64,000 nucleotides of DNA from Pannonibacter sp. SL95 (lineage in GTDB: Bacteria; Pseudomonadota; Alphaproteobacteria; Rhizobiales; Stappiaceae). The stretch covers positions 1 to 64,000 of the forward strand of contig NZ_JAPPRC010000006.1 in the NCBI RefSeq assembly GCF_026672425.1, in the 5' to 3' direction. The translations under genes were made by a program, and so were the position numbers. This document shows positions 1 to 8,500 of this stretch, piece by piece (position 1 is the stretch's first letter; every line of letters starts with the position of its first letter). The notes under the pieces are model-generated. The model worked only from the letters and a program-made list of their open reading frames with translations, was not told where the DNA came from and ran no database searches.

Positions 1-107
1 CATCACCGGCTGGAAAATCGACGGAAGGTGCGCGAGGTGATTCATGGACCTGCCGGAGGCGCGCAACCCTGCCGCCGATGCCCGGCCAGAAGGAGACACG
101 TCAATGA
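1..107 (+). pseudogene. 3' remnant of upstream prophage gene (possibly portal protein)
   Basis: Sequence before the protease is coding-like, but no single frame is convincing. One frame ends with a TGA that overlaps the ATG of the next gene, as in a tightly packed phage head operon. In HK97-like phages the gene before the prohead protease is the portal protein, so this may be its last few dozen codons, apparently frame-broken like the protease. The fragment is too short to recognise a domain, so the identity is inferred from gene order alone. Confidence 0.25.
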
Positions 108-920
108 GCCTGCGCACCTTGCCAAGCGTGCGATCGAGCGGCCCCGGCCTGTGTCGGCAACCGGCATCCAAAGCGCTGGAACGGTGGACGCCGCTCGGCC
201 GAGGGCGACGAGACGCCCACGATCTCGATTTATGACGTGATCGGTCAGGACTGGTGGACCGGCGAGGGCGTGACGGCCAAACGGATGCGGGCGCGCTGCG
301 GCAGATCGGCCCGGTCGACGTGACCGTGAATCGGCAGCCCCGGCGGCGACATGTTCGAGGGCGTCAGCATCTACAACCTACTCGCCGAGCATCCGGCGGG
401 GTGACCGTGCGGGTGATGGGGCTCGCGGCCTCGCGGCCTCGATCATCGCCAGCATGGCGGGTGACACGGTGCAGATGGGGCTCGGCTCATTCCTGATGAT
501 CCACAACAGCTGGGGTTCAGTTGTCGGCGGTGAAGCAGATTTTGCCAGCGCTGCTGAGGCGTTCGGGAGTTCGATAAGGCGATGGCCGGGATCTACGCCG
601 CCCGCACGGGCCGTGAACAAGTCGAGATTCGCGCAATGATGAAGGAGACGACTTGGCTCTCTGCAGGGAGTGCCATCGAGCTGGCCTTTGCCGACGAGAC
701 ATTCACCGCGCCGGACCTCAGTCCGACGACGGACACGCAGAAAGCCGCACGCTCGCGGCTCGACATGAAGCTTGCCAAGGCGGGGGTGCCGCGTTCCGAG
801 CGGCGCGCCCTGATGCGGCAGGCCTTCCCCGGCACGCCTGGCGCTGCCGCTGAGACCATGCCCGGCGCTGGTCTGGACGTTGGCGCCGTACAGCGCCTGA
901 TTGCCACCCTGAAAAAGTGA
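104..920 (+). pseudogene. prohead protease, ClpP/S49-like, multiply frameshifted
   Basis: This is a head maturation protease of the ClpP-like serine protease type, which processes the capsid in HK97-like phages. Reading across three frames restores a ClpP fold: a segment ending PVDVTVN, then SPGGDMFEG, then GVTVRVMGLAAS holding the presumed nucleophile serine region, then MIHNSWG with the presumed catalytic histidine. At least four single-base losses occur between about 130 and 600 (for example near 290, 335, 400 and 440). The last stretch, from about 580 to 920, is open. The start at 104 has an AGGAGA ribosome site 7 to 12 bases upstream. Either the gene is dead or the sequence contains base-calling errors. 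The major capsid gene follows 10 bases later, the usual order. Confidence 0.75.
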
Positions 921-930
921 GACAGAAAAG

Positions 931-2219
931 ATGACTATTCATACCAGCGCCGCCGGACAGCGCGGCATCCTGTTCGCTCGCGCGCAGGGCAATGGCCCTG
1001 ATGCGGTTCTGGCCCAGCTGGGTCAGGCGTTTGAGGAGTTCAAAAAGACGCACGCCGAGGAATTGGCTGGCATCAAGGCGCAGTATGCCGACGTGGTGAC
1101 GGCCGAGAAGCTGGAGCGCATCAACGCTCAGGTCGGCGAGCTGCAAGCGGCGCTCGATCAGCAGGCGATCCGAGCGGCTGCCCGGGATCACGGGCCGGGC
1201 GCACCGGCGGTGATGACTGAGGCAGACCGGGCCTACGCGCAGACGTTTGATGCGTTTGTGCGAGGGCGCGTCGACGAGAATGCGGTCAAGGCGGCGATGC
1301 GCGTGCAGGGGGTTTCGGCGGCCTATTCGGTCGGCTCTGACTCGGACGGTGGCTACACCGCGCCGGTCGAGTGGGATCGGACGATCACTGACAAGCTGGT
1401 GCTGATCTCTCCCATGCGCCAGTTCGCTGCTGTGCAGACCGTCACCGGACGCGGCTTCAAACGGCTTTACAACATCGGCGGGACGTCCTCGGGCTGGGTG
1501 GGGGAAACGGCTACCCGGCCTGAAACGAACAGCAGCCAGCTGGCAGAGTACGGTTTTGCGTTTGGCGAGATCTACGCTCAGCCGGCCGCGACCAACCAGA
1601 TCCTCGAGGACAGCGAGATCAACATCGCGGCATGGCTTGCCAGCGAGGTTAACACCGAGTTTGCCCGGCAGGAGGGCGTCGCCTTCATCTCCGGCGACGG
1701 CGTCAACAAGCCGACCGGCTTGCTCAACTCCTATGCAGCTGCCGAGTCGGCGCGTCCGGCGGCGCAGCGCCATCCACTCGGGCGGTCGAGGAGATCAAGA
1801 CCGGTGCGGCTGCGGCACTCACCTCCGATGGTCTGATCGACCTCACGACCAGCCTGTAAGCGGAGCGGCGTGCCGGTGCAGCCCTGTATGCCAACCGGCT
1901 GACGTATCGCGCGATCCGCAAGCTGAAGGACGGTGATGGCAACTATCTCTGGCAGCCGTCCTATCAGGCGGGTCAGCCGGCCACGCTCAACGGCGAGCCC
2001 GTGCGCGAGCTGTCCGGTCTGCCGAATGTCGCCGCCAATGCGATCCCGATTGTCTACGGCAATATGGCGGAGGCGTACCGGATTTTCGACCGGACCGGGG
2101 TCTCGGTGCTGCGCGATGCCTACACGCGTAAGCCATACGTGCTGTTCTACACGACCAGGCGCGTCGGCGGCGGGCTCTGGAATCCGGAGTGGATGCGCTA
2201 TCACCGCGTGGCGGCCTGA
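931..2219 (+). pseudogene. phage major capsid protein, HK97 family, two frame breaks
   Basis: The first 275 or so codons read cleanly. They comprise a coiled-coil-rich scaffold-like N-terminus (FEEFKKTHAEELAGIKAQ), then the HK97-fold body with VGSDSDGGYTAPVEW and the capsid signature NQILEDSEINIAAWLASEV. Near 1760 the frame shifts, and near 1858 an in-frame TAA appears unless a second shift is allowed. After that YLWQPSYQAGQPATLNG and a typical C-terminus run to the stop at 2219. Restored length is about 430 residues, normal for the family. It follows the protease and precedes head-tail connector genes. The body is intact apart from this 100-base patch, so either recent decay or sequencing error could explain it. 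Confidence 0.85.
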
Positions 2220-2273
2220 CGTTGATCCCGGCGGGCGCGGTGTGCGCCCGCCGCCTTTCCAAGGAGATGAGCG

Positions 2274-2534
2274 ATGCCGATTGTGACGAAGCCGTTCGAG
2301 GGCGTCAGGGCCGGGGAAATCTATCCGGTGGTGATCGAGGCTGGCGGCGAATGCCCGCCCGAGCTGCTGGCAGCAGCCATTGCGCTTGGCTGTGTCGATG
2401 TAGCGGATGACCCGAATGCTGGTGGTGGGGATGACACGGATCAGAGCGAGCCGGACCAGGTCAGCGCTAACGACGCGCAGAACGACGAGGCTGCCGCGTC
2501 ATCGCCCAAGCGGGCAGGCAAGACGGGTGTGTGA
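2274..2534 (+). CDS. small prophage protein between capsid and connector, unknown function
   Basis: An 86-residue acidic protein with a well-placed AAGGAGATG ribosome site. The first half looks folded (EIYPVVIEAGGECPPELLAAAIALG). The second half is a low-complexity Asp/Asn/Ser-rich tail ending in a basic patch. I do not recognise a domain. Its place between capsid and head-tail connector, and the ATG overlap with the next gene at 2534, make it part of the head operon. It could be a head-decoration or accessory head protein, but nothing in the sequence proves that. Confidence 0.6.
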   Translation: MPIVTKPFEGVRAGEIYPVVIEAGGECPPELLAAAIALGCVDVADDPNAGGGDDTDQSEPDQVSANDAQNDEAAASSPKRAGKTGV

Positions 2535-3079
2535 TGCCGGCGGTCCGGATCGAGGCTCCTGCGGGGCCGGTCGTCAGCGTGGCCGAGTTGCGCGAGCATC
2601 TGCGGTATGAGCCAGGCGACAATGACGCAACGCTGGCGGCGCTCGAGGCGTCGGTTGTCTCCGAGCTTGAAGGGCCGGGCGGGGCGCTCGGCCGGGTGAT
2701 CCTGCCGCAGCGCTGGCGGGAGGAGTTTGCCGAGGCTGGCCTGCAGCGTCTGGCGTTGCCTGACGTGACCGAGGTCAGCCTGCGCGTGATCGAAGGGGCA
2801 ACCGCAACGCTGGTGGCTGGTCCTGCCTGGGGCCGTGACGCGCGCGGCGCCTGGGTCGATCTGCCGAGCCTTGCGGCGTATCAGCCCGGGGCGCTGTGGC
2901 GCGTCGACTATCTCTGTGCCCTGCCGGAGGAGCGGCTGCCGGCGGCGCGGTTGCTGGTCAAGTTGCGGGTGGGTGCGCTCGACATGCTGCGCGAGGGCGT
3001 TGTAGTGGGCGCGTCGCCGCTGGAAATGCCGGGCGGTGCGTCGGCGCTGATCCGCCAGCTGCGTTGGAGGAGCCTCTGA
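2534..3079 (+). CDS. phage head-tail connector protein (gp6-like / phiE125 gp8-like)
   Basis: About 181 residues, starting SVAELREHLRYEPGDNDATLAALEASVVS after a short lead. This is the helical opening typical of gp6-like adaptor proteins that form a ring under the portal. The centre contains the characteristic short strand region around LPQRWREEF, LPDVTEVS and YLCALPEERLPAARLLVKL. The start is taken at 2534, where ATG overlaps the TGA of the preceding gene; a GTG lies three bases upstream. The gene overlaps the next one by one base. Family assignment rests on these motifs plus gene order. Confidence 0.75.
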   Translation: MPAVRIEAPAGPVVSVAELREHLRYEPGDNDATLAALEASVVSELEGPGGALGRVILPQRWREEFAEAGLQRLALPDVTEVSLRVIEGATATLVAGPAWGRDARGAWVDLPSLAAYQPGALWRVDYLCALPEERLPAARLLVKLRVGALDMLREGVVVGASPLEMPGGASALIRQLRWRSL

Positions 3080-3408
3080 TGCGCGCGGGGCAGATGGATC
3101 AGCGCGTGGTGATCAGTCGCCTCGACCGGGTGCCGGATGGGCTCGGCGGTGCGACCGAGGTGCCGGTGCAGATCAGCGCCTGTGCAGCCCATGTGGTTTT
3201 CGAGACCACGCGGGAGCGGCGCGAGGCGGGCCGGATCACCGATCCGGTGCGCGGCGAGGTGCGTGTGCGGCGCAGTGCCAGCACGCGGCAGGCGGCAGTC
3301 AATGACCGCGTCGTGATCGCGGGAGCGTCCTACCGCGTCATATCGGTGACGGATCGGGGACGGGCGGTTGCCGAAATTTCCCTCGGTGTGGAGCGTGTGA
3401 CCACATGA
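3079..3408 (+). CDS. phage head closure protein (head-tail adaptor, SPP1 gp16-like)
   Basis: A 109-residue protein opening with MRAGQMDQRVVISR and continuing VPDGLGGATEVPVQISACAAHV, the usual start of the small beta-barrel head-tail joining family. That family commonly reads 'G.lr.rv.i.......D..Gg....w'. The open frame extends upstream to 2896, but the ATG at 3079 overlaps the previous stop, gives the family's normal length and avoids a long overlap. In related phages this protein seals the head after packaging. The TGA at 3406-3408 overlaps the start of the next gene. Confidence 0.75.
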   Translation: MRAGQMDQRVVISRLDRVPDGLGGATEVPVQISACAAHVVFETTRERREAGRITDPVRGEVRVRRSASTRQAAVNDRVVIAGASYRVISVTDRGRAVAEISLGVERVTT

Positions 3409-3836
3409 CCAAGTCGCAGATCAAGGGCGTTGGCCGGGTGCGGGCGGCGGTCAAGGGGATGCCGGGGCGGGTGCGGGTGGCGGTGGCGCGGGAGATCGAG
3501 GCCGGGGCGCAGGACGTGCTCGACACGATGCGCGGGCTGGTACCGGTGCGCACGGGTGATCTGGCGGCGGCGCTGAGTGCGCAGGTTGATGGCGACGGCT
3601 TACGGGCGCGGATCGGGCTGCTGTCGCGGACAGCCGCGCGTGAGCGGTTCTACTGGCAATTCATCGAGTTCGGGACCAAAGGCTCTGCGGAGCGCAACAT
3701 CCCGCCGATGCCGGCGAGCCCGTTCATGGGGCCGGCGCTGGATCTCAACGCGCCGGGCATCGCGGCACGGATCGGCCGGGCGACCGGCGGCGTGCTGTCC
3801 GCCGGGGCGGCGCTCAAATCGCGGACCAGAAAATGA
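3405..3836 (+). CDS. HK97 gp10-like tail completion protein
   Basis: A 143-residue basic protein. The N-terminal half has the recognisable gp10 pattern: a helix (VRVAVAREIEAGAQDVLDTMR) followed by LVPVRTGDLAAAL, then the FIEFGTKGSAERNIPPMPASPFMGPAL segment typical of the family. Proteins of this group sit at the head-tail interface in long-tailed phages. It overlaps both neighbours by four bases, so it is translationally coupled within the head-tail connector block. Confidence 0.8.
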   Translation: MTKSQIKGVGRVRAAVKGMPGRVRVAVAREIEAGAQDVLDTMRGLVPVRTGDLAAALSAQVDGDGLRARIGLLSRTAARERFYWQFIEFGTKGSAERNIPPMPASPFMGPALDLNAPGIAARIGRATGGVLSAGAALKSRTRK

Positions 3837-4249
3837 CAACCGAGGTCAATCGCTGGGTCTACCAGCGGCTCACGGCAGCGCTCTCCGCGGTGCCGCCGCT
3901 GCCGGCTGTGCCGGTGTACGATGTGGCGCGGCCCGGCCAGGCGCTGCCCTATGTGCAGATCAGCCGGGTGGTCGCGGCCAAACAAGACCGGCTGACGGAT
4001 CTCAAACGGCGCTGGCTGGTGACGCTGTCGGTCTGGTCGGCCTACAGCGGACAGGCCGAGTGCCTGCGCATCATGGGCCGCATCCGTGGCGGGCTGCACC
4101 GGCGGCGCGGCGACCTCACCGACGACAGCGGTAACGTCTCGGGCCGGGTGGTGCTGTGCACGGTACTGACCGAGGCGACGAGCCCGGAGCCGGATGGGCT
4201 GACCTTCATGGGGCAGATGAGCCTCGAAATCCTGACCGAGCAACTCTGA
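3833..4249 (+). CDS. tail terminator-like protein (DUF3168)
   Basis: A 138-residue protein beginning MTTEVNRWVYQRLTAALS and containing PVYDVARPGQALPYVQIS and DLKRRWLVTLSVWSAYSGQAE. This matches the DUF3168 / tail component pattern in which an N-terminal helix precedes a small alpha-beta domain. Members act as the tail terminator that caps the growing tail tube. It overlaps the gp10-like gene and is the last gene before an intrinsic terminator, so the connector genes form one transcriptional block. Confidence 0.75.
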   Translation: MTTEVNRWVYQRLTAALSAVPPLPAVPVYDVARPGQALPYVQISRVVAAKQDRLTDLKRRWLVTLSVWSAYSGQAECLRIMGRIRGGLHRRRGDLTDDSGNVSGRVVLCTVLTEATSPEPDGLTFMGQMSLEILTEQL

Positions 4250-4295
4250 CATACGCGGCGCCTGCCGCCGATCAATCCTCCAGATGGAGGTTTCT

Positions 4296-4317
4296 GCCGC
4301 CCGCGAGGCGGCTTTTT
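4296..4317 (+). terminator. intrinsic terminator between connector and tail modules
   Basis: GCCGCC and GGCGGC form a six-base stem with a five-base loop, followed by five T residues. It lies 46 bases after the tail terminator gene and 24 bases before the tail tube start. It probably limits read-through, so that the abundant tail tube protein can be set separately from the connectors. Confidence 0.7.
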
Positions 4318-4340
4318 CGTGTCCACAGGAGACAACGACA

Positions 4341-4811
4341 ATGGCAGTACAGACTGGCGCAGGGGCGCGCATTTCCATCGGCCCGACCACGGCCGCGACC
4401 ACACCGACCGCGTACGCGGCGCTGACGCCCTGGACCGAGATCGGCGAGGTCGAGGATATCGGCGAGTTCGGCGACAATGTCGGCCTTGCCAATTTCACGG
4501 CGCTGAACAATCGGCGCGTCCGCAAGTTCAAGACGAGTTTTGATGCGGGCGATCTGCAGCTGACGCTGGGGCGTGATCCTGCGGATGCTGGCCAGGTGGC
4601 GCTGGCTGCAGCGGTTGCGGCTGATGCCGACTACGCGATCCGGATCGAGCTGGACGACAAGCCGACTCCGACCGGGAAAAACACCATTTTCTATTTTCAC
4701 GCGGCGGTGACGAAACTGACGACGCAGGTCGGCAATGCCGACGCCATCGTCAAGGGCTCGGTCACCATGGCCATCAACACGACGGTTCTGATCGTCCCGG
4801 CTGCCGCCTGA
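4341..4811 (+). CDS. phage major tail tube protein
   Basis: A 156-residue protein with the tail-tube layout: MAVQTGAGARISIG at the start, then YAALTPWTEIGEVEDIGEFGDN, FTALNNRRVRKFKTSFDAGDLQLTLGRDPADAGQ, and a C-terminal beta region ending VKGSVTMAINT. The 'W..v..v.diGefg..' and 'G.....G....' pattern is shared by siphophage tube subunits. The open frame starts at 4284 but that lead runs through the terminator stem. The ATG at 4341 has an AGGAGA site upstream and gives a standard N-terminus. It sits between tail terminator and chaperone genes, the normal order. Confidence 0.8.
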   Translation: MAVQTGAGARISIGPTTAATTPTAYAALTPWTEIGEVEDIGEFGDNVGLANFTALNNRRVRKFKTSFDAGDLQLTLGRDPADAGQVALAAAVAADADYAIRIELDDKPTPTGKNTIFYFHAAVTKLTTQVGNADAIVKGSVTMAINTTVLIVPAAA

Positions 4812-4887
4812 CGGTCGGCAGCCAACTGGCCGGCGGCGAGTGTGCCGCCGGTCCTTTTCCTTGAGCCACATAACAGGAGCAAATCCA

Positions 4888-5253
4888 ATGACCGACCGTC
4901 TCAGTTCGGGCGAGGTGACCATCACGCTCGGTGGGCGCGAGCGCGTGCTGCGCCCGACGCTCGATGCAGCGCGGAAGATCAATTCCAAGTTCGGCGGCTT
5001 TACCCAGGTCTACCAGCAGTTCGTGCAACAGGACTTCGCGGCGCTGACCTATGTCCTGGCGGCCGGGCTCAACGCAAAGCGGCTGCAGGAGACGATTGAC
5101 GAGATCGAGCCGCAGGTGTTCGCCGGTGGTCTGTTCACCGGGTATGGCGAGGCCGCCATCAAGTTCTTGCGCAACCTGACCGCAGGCGGGCGCGATGCGG
5201 ATGCGGCTGCCGAAACCGACGCGCCGGATGACGGAGACGCAGACCCGGAGTGA
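4888..5253 (+). CDS. tail assembly chaperone, GTA-gp10 family (TAC_11-like)
   Basis: A 121-residue protein starting MTDRLSSGEVTITLGGRERVLRPTLD. It continues with helices NSKFGGFTQVYQQF and YVLAAGLNAKRL and ends in an acidic tail. Short proteins with this 'G.v.i.lgg....L.pt..A...in...gg' pattern belong to the family named after gene transfer agent gp10 and act as chaperones for the tape measure protein. An AGGAGC ribosome site precedes the ATG at 4888; the upstream open frame is not used. The stop overlaps the GTG start of the next gene, consistent with a coupled chaperone pair. Confidence 0.75.
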   Translation: MTDRLSSGEVTITLGGRERVLRPTLDAARKINSKFGGFTQVYQQFVQQDFAALTYVLAAGLNAKRLQETIDEIEPQVFAGGLFTGYGEAAIKFLRNLTAGGRDADAAAETDAPDDGDADPE

Positions 5254-5525
5254 GGGCGGCCGCCGTCTCCGAGTATCTGGACCGGTTGTTCGACCTCGGC
5301 ACCGGGCACCTCGGCTGGACGGCGGCTCAAACGCTCGACACCAATCTCGACCACATCCGCCGGGCTGCTGACGCCCGGCATGAGCTGATCTCGTCGGTGC
5401 TGCGCGCGGTGTTCCCGCCAGCGCCGACGCCGCCCGGCGGCGACGGGGTGGCTGGCAAGCTCATGCGGTTTGCCAGCTCGCATAACGGCATGATCGCGGC
5501 GCGGGCCGCATCGGAGACGACATGA
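5250..5525 (+). CDS. second tail assembly chaperone-like protein
   Basis: A 91-residue protein read from a GTG that overlaps the previous TGA. The N-terminal half is helical (VSEYLDRLFDLGTGHLGWTAAQTLDTNLDHIRRAADAR) and ends before a proline-glycine linker (PAPTPPGGDG). Many tailed phages encode two overlapping chaperone products between tail tube and tape measure. Lambda makes the longer one by ribosomal frameshift. Here the genes overlap as GTGA, suggesting reinitiation, and I see no slippery heptamer. The function is inferred from position. Confidence 0.55.
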   Translation: MRAAAVSEYLDRLFDLGTGHLGWTAAQTLDTNLDHIRRAADARHELISSVLRAVFPPAPTPPGGDGVAGKLMRFASSHNGMIAARAASETT

Positions 5526-8500
5526 CCGGTGATTCTGATCGTTCGATGGAAGTTGTGCTCGCGGCGGATATTGCCGGGTTTGAGCGCGAGCTGCGCCGGG
5601 CGGATGCCGAGATTAGCGCGTTCTCGCGAAAGGCGGAGCGTGGGCTTGCCCAGGTCGACCGGGCAACGGGCGATTTCAATCGCTCGTCGGCCCAGTCGGC
5701 CCGGGTCTGGGCTGCGAACATGCGCGCGATGCAGCAGCAGCAGCAGGCGCTGGCGGGGCTGAAGGGAGCGTTTCTCGGCGTCTCTGCGGCGATGGCGGCG
5801 CTCGGCTCGACGCAACTGATCAACGGGGTCGTGCAGACCTCGGCGTCGTTTGAAAAACTGCGGGCCTCGCTCAAGACTGTGACCGGATCGGCGGCGGCCG
5901 GCGCGGCGGCATTTGAGGAGATCAAGCGATTTGCCGGGACGACGCCGTTCTCGGTTGCGCAGGCGACCGAGGCGTTCATCAAGCTGAAGGCTCTCGGGCT
6001 CGATCCGTCGATGGTGGCGATGGAGAGCTACGGCAACACGGCCTCGGCCATGGGCAAGGACCTTATGCAGTGGGTCGAGGCCATTGCGGATGCCACAACT
6101 GGTGAGTTCGAGCGGCTCAAGGAATTTGGCGTCAAGGCCAGCAAGTCTGGCGATGATGTTGCGTTTACGTTCCAGGGCGTCACGACGACGGTGCGCAACA
6201 GCGCCGACGAGGTCGAGCGCTATCTGCGGCGAATCGGTACGGATACGTTTGCCGGGGCCATGCGCGAGCAGATGCAGGGGCTCAACGGGGCGCTGTCTGC
6301 GCTCGATGACCAGATCCAGCTGACGGCGGATGCCATCGGGCGGGGTGGGTTGTCGGACGCGATTTCGCGGCTTGCGAATGATGCGGCGTCGGCGCTCGAG
6401 GAGAGCCGGGCGTCGTTTGAGGGGTTTGGCGGAGCGCTGGGATCGGCGCTCGAGGGCGCGGCGGGTGCGATGGTGCCGCTTGCCCGCAATGCGGATATGG
6501 CCGCAATCGCGCTGGCTGCGGTGTTCGCCGGGCGGACCATCGGCGCGGTGACGGACTATGTCCAGGGCACGATGCAGGCGGTCGCGGCGTCGCGGGCCAA
6601 TGCTGCGGCGGCGCTCGAGGATGCGCGGGCGCAGGGCGTCAATGCGGTGGCAACGCTGAGGGCGGCGCAGGCGCGGCGAGACCTTGCGGTCGCAAACGGG
6701 GCGGCGGCGGGTACGCTCGCCCGGCTGAACAGGGATGTGGGCACCGCCGAGCGCGCGGTCGACGGGGCGACGGCCAGCATGGCGCGCTGGTCGGACGAGC
6801 TGGCGCAGAGCACGGTGCGGGCGCGGGCGGCTAATGCGACGATGTCGGCGCTGCGCGGCACGCTGGCGTTTTTTGGCGGACCGATCGGTCTCGGCATTAC
6901 CGCCATCACGGCTGGGGTGGCGATCTGGGCGACGCGGACGAGCGAGACCGAAACCGCGACGCAGAGCCTCGAGGCGGCGGTGCGCCGGCTGCGGGAGGCC
7001 TATGGCCAGACCGGTGCCGAGGTCGAAAAACTGTCGCAGGCCTCGCGCGACATGGCGGCATTCGAGGTCGGTGAGGCTCTCAAGGAACAGCGCAGCCAGC
7101 TGGAGTCGGCACGCGCGGAGCTGAATGCGGCGCTCGATGTCTGGCGCACGGCAATGGGCCGCCGGGCGGACCGGCGGGTGCAGCTCGGGATCGACGATCC
7201 GCTCAACGAATTTCTTAAACAGGGCGGCGCGCTGCGTCAGCTCGCCGATGATTTTGACCAGGGCCGGATCGGGATTGACCAGTTCCGCGACGCACTGGCG
7301 CGGCTCGGCTCGGAGAACAGCGGCAATGCGGCGCTGGTCGCGCTGGTCGAGCAGGCGCTGCGCACGACGACGCAGGTTGCCGATCTGGAGCGCAGTGTCC
7401 GCGATGGCGAGGCGGCGCTCAATTTGGTGCAGGGCGCGGCGGGCGGCGCTGGCGGGGCCATTGCCGGGGCGGGCAATGCGGCGGCGGGTGCGGCGGGGCA
7501 GTTCGCCGGGGCGGCTGCGGCGGTTGACGCCTATGCAGCCTCGATGCGGGCGCCGTCGGCGGCGCTGCCCGGGACGCAGGCGGCCATTGGTGCGCAGGAA
7601 AAGCTGGCGAAGGCGCGCGAAGAGCTGAACAAGGGGCTTGAGGCGGCGGCGTTCATGCCGGACGCGCTCGGTGCCAGCCAGGCCTTGATGGATCGCTTCG
7701 AAGAGCAGAAGCGCGAGATTACCGGCGTGGCCGGGGCCTATCGCGAACTCATGCGGCATCGAGAAAGACACACTGATCGACAAGATGCTGAAGCCAAGGA
7801 GCGGGCGGCGGCGCAGATCCGGCGGCAGTTCGAGGAGCGGGCGGAAGGCATCCGGGCGCTGGTTAAATCGGGCGCACAACAGGCCGAGATTGACGATCTG
7901 CTGGCGAAGAACAGCCGGGCGCTGGAAAAGGCGCTCGGCAACAGTGCGGCAGCGTTCGAAGACAAGGGCCGCAAGGCGGGCGGAGCGGGGAAAAAGGTCA
8001 AGGACGCGGTCAAGTCGGTTGACGACTATCGGCGGCTTGTGGAGCGCACGGCGCAGCAGGAGATGCCCTGGCTGCGCGCGGCGGAAGAGGCGCAGGAGCT
8101 GCGCGAGGCGTTGGCAGCGCTGATTGCCACGGGCGAGGATCTGCCGCCCGAATATGTGATCGCCGTGCGGGCGCGGATCGACGAGCTGGAACAGGGCGGT
8201 GTGCTCTCAGGGCTTGGCGCTGACATGGGCCGGGATTTCGGCGACGCGTTTTCGTCCGGGTTCGGGGATGTGTTCCGCGACCTGATGGAGGGCGGGTTCG
8301 ACTCCTTCGACGAGTTGCTCGACAAGGTGACGAGCAAGTTTGCCGATATCGGTTATCAGAACATCGACCGGCTGTTCTCGGGCGAGGCGTTCAAGGATAT
8401 GGGCTCGGCGCTGAAGGGCTCGCCGGGGGCGGCGCTGACCGATGCCGTCGAGGCCGGGGCGATGCGTGGCACGCGCACGGGCGCGGCGACGGGTATTTTC

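Noticed and set aside
5250-5253. Programmed frameshift between the two tail chaperone genes
   Set aside because: The overlap is GTGA with no slippery heptamer before it; reinitiation is simpler.
5327-7879. 850-codon open frame on the minus strand
   Set aside because: Antisense shadow of the tape measure gene; Arg/His/Pro-rich with no domain, produced by strong third-base GC bias.
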